A DNA stretch of 64,000 bases from a virus, in IMG/VR virus record IMGVR_UViG_3300036852_000741, positions 41,352 through 105,351 of that record, one strand, 5' to 3'. Positions within the stretch are counted from its first letter, which is position 1; each line of letters begins with the position of its first letter. The position numbers and the translations under genes were made by a program. Positions 58,314 to 64,000 of the stretch are shown here, piece after piece. Below the pieces are notes generated by a model. That model was not told where the DNA came from. It worked only from the letters and a program-made list of their open reading frames with translations, and searched no databases.

Positions 58314-59771
58314 TTGCCTGGCACGTTCTCCAAGGCATCTCGGCCGCGCCGTCCGGGGGCCTACGTCAACTTCGAGGCGGTCCAGCCGACCGTGCTGCCG
58401 CCCGCGACCGGCTCGGTGGTCGCGATCCCGCTCGTGCACGACTGGGGGCCTTTCAAGACGCCGACCCTCGTGCGCTCCTACGCCGAGTTTCTGGCGACGT
58501 TCGGCTCCTCGGAGACCGCGGGTCGCCTGGCGGTTCGGCAGGCGTTCCAGGGCGAGGGGCTGCCCGGTCGCCCCGGCGCTGGCGCTGTGCTGGTCTACCG
58601 CTTCGGGGCTGCCGCGGCGGCGAAGGCGACTCGCATCCTCCAGAACACCACGCCGGCCACTGCGCTGACCCTGACGGCCAAGTACGAGGGCGCGCTGGCC
58701 AACGACCTGACGGTGACGGTGCAGACGAACGCCACCGACGCTTCTCAGAAGGACGTGATCCTCTACCTCGATGGGGTGGAGGTGGAGCGCTACACGCAGA
58801 CCGCTACCGATGTGGACGGCCTGGCCGCCAAGATCACCGACCTTTCGCGCTACGTCGCCGCCGTCTCGAACATCAGCGGCGTGGCGCTGAACAACGTGAC
58901 CGCCCAGGCGTTCACCGGTGGTAACGACGGTGCCACGCTGATTGCCGGCGACTGGACGGCGGCGATGTCGGCGCTGGAGTTCGAGCGCTTCGGCATCCTG
59001 GCGCCCTACGACCTCACGGACTCCTCGATTCTGGCGTCGCTGAAGACGTGGGCTCAGGGGCGCAACAGTTCCGGCCAGCGGTTCATGGTGGTCGTGGGCG
59101 GGGCGGCAGCGGAGTCGGTGGCCACGGCCAACAATCGTTCGACCACGCTCAACGACCCGGTGTTCGTCAACATCGGCGGCGTGCAGGTCACCGACGAGAC
59201 CGAGGATGCGGGGGCGCTGTCGACCTCCCAGCTTGCCCCGCGGATCGCCGGCATCCTCGCTGCCCGGGGCGAGAACCGCTCGATCACTTTCGCCCGGCTG
59301 GCGGGACTCACGCTCACCGTGGCGCCCACCAGCGCCGAGGTGGACCAGGCGTTCAACGCCGGCACGCTCGTGCTCTCGCGCGACTCGAACTTCAACGCGC
59401 CGGTGCGCGTCGAGAAGGCGCTGACCACCTTCTCGACCACGACCGAGGTGATCCGCCCGTACGCGATCTTCCGCAACCCGAAGTTCGTGCGCACGATGAT
59501 GGGCCTGGAGACCGAAATCACCGAGTTCGCCGAGTCGCCGGGGATCATCGGGGAGCTTGGCGTCAACGACAAGACGCGGGCGGCCCTGGTGGCGGAGATG
59601 TCGGCGCGGCTGAAGGGTCGCGAGGACGCCGGAGTCCTCCAGCCCGGCTGGACGGTGAAGATCGACCAGGACCCGCCGCCCTCCGACGACGACGAGTTTG
59701 TGGCCTTGCGCTACGCGATCAAGTTCCTGCGCTCCGTCGAGCAGGTGTACTCCGTCATCGTGGTCGGCTGA
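58314..59771 (+). CDS. Tail sheath protein (XkdK-like)
   Basis: The sheath surrounds the tail tube and contracts on infection. The 485 residues show sheath hallmarks: an N-terminal GAYVNFEAV strand, TGSVVAIPLVHDWGP, a domain with AFTGGNDG, then a C-terminal half with YAIFRNPKFVRTMMGLETE, LGVNDKTRAALVAE and a final strand EQVYSVIVV. The TTG start at 58314 follows GAGGTGAT. Its presence shows the phage is a contractile-tail (myovirus) type. Confidence 0.9.
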   Translation: MPGTFSKASRPRRPGAYVNFEAVQPTVLPPATGSVVAIPLVHDWGPFKTPTLVRSYAEFLATFGSSETAGRLAVRQAFQGEGLPGRPGAGAVLVYRFGAAAAAKATRILQNTTPATALTLTAKYEGALANDLTVTVQTNATDASQKDVILYLDGVEVERYTQTATDVDGLAAKITDLSRYVAAVSNISGVALNNVTAQAFTGGNDGATLIAGDWTAAMSALEFERFGILAPYDLTDSSILASLKTWAQGRNSSGQRFMVVVGGAAAESVATANNRSTTLNDPVFVNIGGVQVTDETEDAGALSTSQLAPRIAGILAARGENRSITFARLAGLTLTVAPTSAEVDQAFNAGTLVLSRDSNFNAPVRVEKALTTFSTTTEVIRPYAIFRNPKFVRTMMGLETEITEFAESPGIIGELGVNDKTRAALVAEMSARLKGREDAGVLQPGWTVKIDQDPPPSDDDEFVALRYAIKFLRSVEQVYSVIVVG

Positions 59772-59814
59772 GGCGTGGGACCCGTGAAGCGCCACGACTG
59801 GAAGGAGGGCTGAC

Positions 59815-60354
59815 ATGCCCGTGACGGTCAACGAAGGGCTTTACAGAATCGGCGGGATGTACGGCGCCGCTTACCGCGCCGGCAAGCTGCTTGCGGAGGT
59901 CGTTGAGGTCACGGCGGCCGTGGAAATCAACCGCATTGAGGTGCCGCTGACGGGCTCGACCAAGCAGGGCTACAAGCCCGGCCGGGAGACCCGCGAGGGC
60001 ACCATCCGCATCCAGAAGATCGACACGTCGTGGGAACTGGAAATCTTCCAGTTCCTCTCCCAGGGCCTGGAGGAGCGCCGCGCCGCGCGCGGTACGGCGC
60101 AGGGTGCGTTGCGCCCCTTCCAGTTGGTCCTGGAGTACGACGACCCGGATGCGCTGGGCTACGAGGCGTGGCAGCTTGACGGCTGCCTGTTGTGGCGGAT
60201 GCCGCTGGGCTTCTCGATCGCGGATGACATCGTGGATCGCGAGTTCCCGCTGACGTGGGAGGCCGAGCGTCCGCTGGCGGCGTTCCGGCGCACTGGCGGG
60301 ATCAACGCGGCCACCGGCCAGCCCGCCGTCGAGTACCCGTTCTCCACGAGCTAG
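59815..60354 (+). CDS. Tail tube protein (XkdM-like)
   Basis: The 179 residues match XkdM-type tubes: VTAAVEINRIEVPLTGSTKQ, GYKPGRETREGTIRIQKID, then DDIVDREFPLTWE. It follows the sheath, the normal order. AAGGAGG precedes the ATG. Confidence 0.85.
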   Translation: MPVTVNEGLYRIGGMYGAAYRAGKLLAEVVEVTAAVEINRIEVPLTGSTKQGYKPGRETREGTIRIQKIDTSWELEIFQFLSQGLEERRAARGTAQGALRPFQLVLEYDDPDALGYEAWQLDGCLLWRMPLGFSIADDIVDREFPLTWEAERPLAAFRRTGGINAATGQPAVEYPFSTS

Positions 60355-60366
60355 CCGGGGCCGACG

Positions 60367-60711
60367 GTGGCCCTGGTTGACTACCAGCGGGTCGTTGTGG
60401 AGCTTCGGAGCTACCTGCTCACGAAGCCGAACTTCGGGCAGCGCGATCTGCTGGCGACCCTCGCCCGGCTCGAAGCCGATGCGATGGTCCGCGACGACGA
60501 CTACCGCGAGTGGCTCGCCCGGTTTGGCGAGGAGGTCGCGGAGGCCGTGCTCAACCTGCTGCCCACCCCCGACCCGTCTGCGATTCCTCCCGGCGCCGCG
60601 CCGCCGGCTGCGACCCGTCAGGCGCTTCACCCGTCGATCGCTCCCGAGGGGGAGCACGAAGGAGACGCATCATGGACGCATCCCGGGAGCGCGCTCGCGC
60701 TTCACAGGTGA
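60367..60711 (+). CDS. Small protein between tube and chaperone
   Basis: The N-terminal 65 of 114 residues are helical and ordered (RSYLLTKPNFGQRDLLATL); the tail is Pro/His-rich and overlaps the chaperone gene by 40 nt in another frame. GTG start. Function is unknown. Confidence 0.5.
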   Translation: MALVDYQRVVVELRSYLLTKPNFGQRDLLATLARLEADAMVRDDDYREWLARFGEEVAEAVLNLLPTPDPSAIPPGAAPPAATRQALHPSIAPEGEHEGDASWTHPGSALALHR

Positions 60712-61292
60712 TCGAGGCCGCCGGCAACGGCGGTGAGGTCGAGACGCCCGAGGGGCGCTCCGGCCCGGAGTTGATTCGCAAGGCGGCCGAGGGCACCAAG
60801 CTCACCGCTGAGGAGCAGGCCGATGCGCTGGACTGGTTTCTGTCGGCCGAGGAGGGCGAGTTCACCAAGGCCATCCGCCTGAACGTCGGCGGCCCGGTGG
60901 ACGAGGACGGCGCCGCGGTCAGCGCCGACCATCCGCCCCGCTGGGTCGAGTGGGTCGTACGCCCGCTGGACCTGGACACGATCAAGCGGGTGCGCCGGCA
61001 GGCCAGCGGCGTCTCGCGCCGGCAGCGCCGGCAGGCCGCGCAGACCGGCGAGTTTGACGACACGCTGTTCAATCTGGGCATCGTGGTCGAGGCCACCGTG
61101 TCGCCGGACCTGCTGGAGGCGGCCCGGCGCATGGGCATTGCCGACCCGCGCCAGGCGGTCAAGCTGCGCTTCCAGCACAAGTCCGGGCTGGTGGGGCAGA
61201 TCGTGGGCGAAGTGCTCGACCTCTCCGGCTACAACGAGAACGACGTGCGCGACGCCAGCGAGGTGGCCGCCGCGGGGGAATCATCCGGGTAG
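60672..61292 (+). CDS. Tail assembly chaperone (XkdN-like), short form
   Basis: The 206-residue protein has the style of phage tail chaperones: acidic linker, FTKAIRLNVGGPVDEDG, IKRVRRQASGVSR, DTLFNLGIVVEATVSP. These bind the tape measure during tail assembly. ATG 60672 follows GAAGGAGA and is preferred over an upstream GTG. It ends in a frameshift site used to make the long form. Confidence 0.7.
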   Translation: MDASRERARASQVIEAAGNGGEVETPEGRSGPELIRKAAEGTKLTAEEQADALDWFLSAEEGEFTKAIRLNVGGPVDEDGAAVSADHPPRWVEWVVRPLDLDTIKRVRRQASGVSRRQRRQAAQTGEFDDTLFNLGIVVEATVSPDLLEAARRMGIADPRQAVKLRFQHKSGLVGQIVGEVLDLSGYNENDVRDASEVAAAGESSG

Positions 61293-61525
61293 AGGGGAGC
61301 GAGGCGCGTGCGCTCTACCTGGCGTGGAAGTGGGGCGGGGCCGACCCCTACGCCTTGTTCAACGGCTTGGACGAGCGCTACGTGCCCCTCGATCCCGAGG
61401 ATGGCACCGAGCCGCTTCCCCCGCCCTACCCCTCGCGCGTGCGCTACTTCACCTACGCCTGCGCCGTCGTCGCCGAGGGCGAGCCGGTGAAGGTTCTCCA
61501 GGTGCAAGGCGGTGGCGGCAGGTGA
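60672..61525 (+). CDS. Tail assembly chaperone, -1 frameshifted long form
   Basis: GCGGGGGAA at 61272-61280, with the 0-frame codon GGG at 61275-61277 followed by GAA, allows a -1 shift. The shifted frame continues GIIRVEGSEARALYLAWKWG and then about 60 more residues to TGA 61523-61525, giving 284 residues in all. The downstream frame has no start codon or ribosome site of its own. This matches the G/GT-type frameshift found in many tailed phages; its operation here is inferred. Confidence 0.65.
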
Positions 61526-61608
61526 GCGTCTGGGTCGTCATCGCCATCTTCGCCGGGTTCATCGTGCTCCTCGTGCTCCTGCTCGCGTTCACCGACCGCC
61601 AATGGTGA
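61522..61608 (+). CDS. 28-residue membrane peptide
   Basis: GTG 61522 overlaps the chaperone long-form stop (GTGA). The peptide is a single hydrophobic helix (VVIAIFAGFIVLLVLLLAF) with a DRQW end. It is very short but has a coherent membrane-spanning sequence. Confidence 0.35.
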   Translation: MSVWVVIAIFAGFIVLLVLLLAFTDRQW

Positions 61609-61654
61609 CCGGCTCGACAGGGACCCGGAGGACTGGCGGGGTGAGCTTCCCTTG

Positions 61655-64000
61655 GTGACCGTCGAGGGGGTATTTCGCATCGTGGACCGCGCCTCGGCGC
61701 CGCTGCGGCGCATCGAGCGCCAGGCCCGGCAGACCGAGCGTGCGCTTGAGAATGCGGGCGATCGCCTGGACAACATTGGAAGCCGGTCGCAGCTTCGCTC
61801 GCTGGAGCGCACCGAGCGCGAGATGCGCAACGTGGGGCGCGAGGCGCAGGTGGCCGACCGTAACCTCAGCCGGGCGGGCACGTCGATGCGCCGCACGCAC
61901 CGGGAGTCCGACGGCCTGGGCGAGTCGGTTCGCCGGCTGGGCTCAACCTTCATCGGGCTGCGCAGCGTTATGCGGCCGGCGATGTTCCTGGGCATCCTCG
62001 CCGCCATCAAGCCGCTCATCTCGATCGTCGGGGCGCTGGGCGGCGGGGTCGCTGCCCTGGTCCCGAAGATCGTGGACCTGGGTGGGGCTGCGGGGGCGCT
62101 GCCGGCGACGTTTGCCGGGATCGGGCTGGCAGTGGTGACGGCCAAGCTCGCCTTCGCCGACCTCGGCAAGGCCATGGGCGGCAACAAGAAGGCGATGGAG
62201 CGCCTGACGCCCGAGGCGCGCAGCTTCATGCGCACCCTCAAGCAGTACAAGCCGGTCATGCAGGACCTGCGTCAGGAGGCGCAGAAGGGCATATTTCCCG
62301 GCCTGGAGTACGCGCTGCGCCGGCTTCAGCGCGGGGTGCCGGTCGTCCGTGGCTTGCTGCGGCAGATGGGCGCCGAGATGGGCCGGCAGGCTGGGGGGTG
62401 GGCGGACCTCCTCACCGGTCGGCAGAACCTACGCGACTTCCGGGCCATCGGGGAGCAGGGCGTGCGCATCTTCTCGCGCATGAGCCGCGGCGGGCAGAAC
62501 CTGGCGGCGGCGCTCATCGACATCGCAGTGGCTGCCCGGCCGTTCACCGACTGGCTGACCCGCGGGCTTCTGCGTGCTACCGCGAACTTCCGCCACTTCA
62601 TCCAGGCTGGCCGGGACAGCGGGCGCCTGACGATCTTTTTCCAGCGCGCTCGGGCCGCCGTGAGCCGGTTCGTGTCGATCTTCGGCAACCTCTGGCGCAC
62701 CTTCCGTGGGATCGGGCGTGCGAGCCGCGACCTGGGCGACGACATGTGGAAGTCGTTTGACCGGATCACCGCGGGCTGGGCGCGGTGGACGAACTCGGTG
62801 CGTGGCCAGCGGGCGCTGCGGCAGTGGTTTGAGGGCCTGCGCCCGACGCTGCACGAGCTTGCCCTGCTCACCGGCGACCTGGTACGCGCCCTGTTTCGGC
62901 TCACCGGCCCGCAGTCCCAGCGCCAGACGGCGGGCATGATCCACCAGCTTCGCGAGTGGGTCCCCGTCCTGGAGCGAATCCTGAACTCCGCCACGGCGGT
63001 GTTCGGCCCGGCGATGCTCGAAGCGATCAAGCAGTTGGGCCGCGCCGTCGAGACGATCGTCGGCCAGGCCGGGTCCCCGCTGGCGCTGTTCGTGCAGACG
63101 CTGGCCACGATCCTGCGGCTGTTCAACGACATCGTGAGCGCGGTCCCCGTCCTCGGGCGCGTGCTGGCTGTCGCCTTCACGATCTTCGCCGTCAACCGGC
63201 TGATGACCCGCATCGCGGTGTTCGGCGGCGAGGTCACGACCCTGGCCAGGAAGTGGTGGGGGGTCAAGGGCGCGGCCGACGCGGCTGCGGCGTCGGAGGC
63301 AGCGGCGATGCGCGGCGGCTTCCCCGGCGGCGGCTTTGGGGGTGGCGCCGCTGGTGGCGGTGGCGGCATGGTGGTTGGCGGTGGCCGTGGCGGCGGCGCT
63401 GGCGGCGGTCGACTGCGCGGGATGTGGGGCAACTGGCGCGAGAACGCTCGCCTGCGGGGCGTGGCGACGGCCGGCGCGACACTGGGCGAGCGCGAGGTGG
63501 CGCGAGCGGCGCTCGCTACGCGGGCGGCCCAGGGACTGACGCTCGGCGGCGCGGCGCGCGGCCGGGTGGGCGGGACGACGTATGGCGCGATGCGCAACAT
63601 CGGCTTCGGCCGTGGGGCCGCTGCGGGAATAGCTGGTACGGCCGGGCTTGGCCGGCTGGGTGGCGGCCTGCTGCGTGGCGGTGGGATGCTGCTGCGCGGC
63701 GTCGGCAAGGCCGCCTGGCCGGTTGCCGCGCTGATGGCGGGCCTGGACTTCGCCACCTTCAAGGGCAACATTCGCCAGCGTTCGCAGGCGGCGCTCTCGG
63801 GCGCGACCTTCGGGCTGATCCATCGTCCCAAGACCGGCGAGGAGCTTGAGGCCGCCGGCCAGGAGCGCGCCGGGCAGTACGTGGGGCGCTTGACGCAGGC
63901 GGAGGGCGTGACGGGACAGCGCGCCCGGGTGGGGGCCCTGCGGCGTGAGATTGGGCGAGTCCGTGCGGTCGAGACGCGGGGAGCGATGCTTCCCGGGGGC
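61655..64000 (+). CDS. Tape measure protein, 3' end outside window
   Basis: The tape measure sets tail length and is ejected ahead of the DNA. The 782 residues visible have a coiled-coil start (RIERQARQTERALENAGDRL), a hydrophobic segment near 105-180, long amphipathic helices and a Gly-rich stretch at about 553-590. GTG 61655 follows GGGGTGAG; TTG 61652 is an alternative. It follows the frameshifted chaperone, as in other tailed phages. Its frame is still open at the right edge. Confidence 0.85.
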   Translation, partial: MTVEGVFRIVDRASAPLRRIERQARQTERALENAGDRLDNIGSRSQLRSLERTEREMRNVGREAQVADRNLSRAGTSMRRTHRESDGLGESVRRLGSTFIGLRSVMRPAMFLGILAAIKPLISIVGALGGGVAALVPKIVDLGGAAGALPATFAGIGLAVVTAKLAFADLGKAMGGNKKAMERLTPEARSFMRTLKQYKPVMQDLRQEAQKGIFPGLEYALRRLQRGVPVVRGLLRQMGAEMGRQAGGWADLLTGRQNLRDFRAIGEQGVRIFSRMSRGGQNLAAALIDIAVAARPFTDWLTRGLLRATANFRHFIQAGRDSGRLTIFFQRARAAVSRFVSIFGNLWRTFRGIGRASRDLGDDMWKSFDRITAGWARWTNSVRGQRALRQWFEGLRPTLHELALLTGDLVRALFRLTGPQSQRQTAGMIHQLREWVPVLERILNSATAVFGPAMLEAIKQLGRAVETIVGQAGSPLALFVQTLATILRLFNDIVSAVPVLGRVLAVAFTIFAVNRLMTRIAVFGGEVTTLARKWWGVKGAADAAAASEAAAMRGGFPGGGFGGGAAGGGGGMVVGGGRGGGAGGGRLRGMWGNWRENARLRGVATAGATLGEREVARAALATRAAQGLTLGGAARGRVGGTTYGAMRNIGFGRGAAAGIAGTAGLGRLGGGLLRGGGMLLRGVGKAAWPVAALMAGLDFATFKGNIRQRSQAALSGATFGLIHRPKTGEELEAAGQERAGQYVGRLTQAEGVTGQRARVGALRREIGRVRAVETRGAMLPGG

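Noticed and set aside
60510-60672. N-terminal extension of the tail chaperone from GTG 60510
   Set aside because: The extension is Arg/Gly-rich out-of-frame-like sequence overlapping the previous gene, whereas ATG 60672 has a good ribosome site.

Overview
The window is a 64 kb stretch of a GC-rich, contractile-tailed bacteriophage (or prophage) genome. It carries a portal, a MuF-type head protein, a prohead protease-scaffold, a major capsid protein, head-tail connectors, an XkdK-like tail sheath, an XkdM-like tail tube, a frameshifted tail-assembly chaperone pair and a tape measure protein that runs off the right edge. High GC, many GTG starts, stacked ATGA/GTGA overlaps and several apparently leaderless genes suggest an actinobacterial host. 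That is inference: no host gene, integrase, terminase, polymerase or complete lysis enzyme is visible. All genes but one are on the + strand.

Layout: 5-5638 portal and a large MuF protein with two HExxH domains, an ADP-ribosyltransferase-like domain and a nuclease-like tail. 5.7-9.4 kb is a chain of very small genes, many with zinc-knuckle motifs; from 7.66 kb they are joined by a repeated junction sequence. 9.4-31.7 kb mixes small accessory operons (YkgJ-like, RNase HI, Spo11/TopoVI-A-like and others) with four large or medium proteins that look like virion cargo: 9426-11381 (zincin), 19023-21953 (zeta/AAA kinase, ParB-like and RelA/SpoT-like domains), 26797-29547 (three peptidoglycan-binding repeats) and 29547-30101. 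31.8-36.9 kb holds fibre-like proteins and a broken DNA methyltransferase containing an HNH remnant. 36.9-49.8 kb is dominated by a 3305-residue protein built from roughly 100 glycine-rich 20-residue repeats interleaved with beta-sandwich modules; the repeat continues in the next two genes and a BppU-like protein follows. 49.8-52.1 kb is a divergent control region plus a zinc/OB-like accessory gene. 52.3-64.0 kb is the head-tail morphogenesis block.

Three things tie the window together. First, a short motif, LHPRDRxGRF, recurs seven times in the five candidate cargo proteins, at the boundaries between their enzyme-like modules; this suggests a common packaging or processing tag for proteins ejected with the DNA. 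Second, two promoter classes divide the genes. Eight copies of a dyad (AGCTCAC-N3-GTGTGCT) overlapping a TANNNT -10 box, followed by a variable leader and a CCGACCAAGGAG-like ribosome site, head the accessory operons. A different set, with a TANNNT box only 6-9 nt before the start codon, heads the cargo genes, fibres and prohead protease, as expected for leaderless late transcripts. Third, the junction repeat at 7.66-9.43 kb supplies both the C-terminus of one small gene and the ribosome site of the next, so the array looks like interchangeable cassettes.

Positions and motifs were read directly. Family assignments rest on recalled motif patterns without database searches. Functions of the small genes are mostly unknown.
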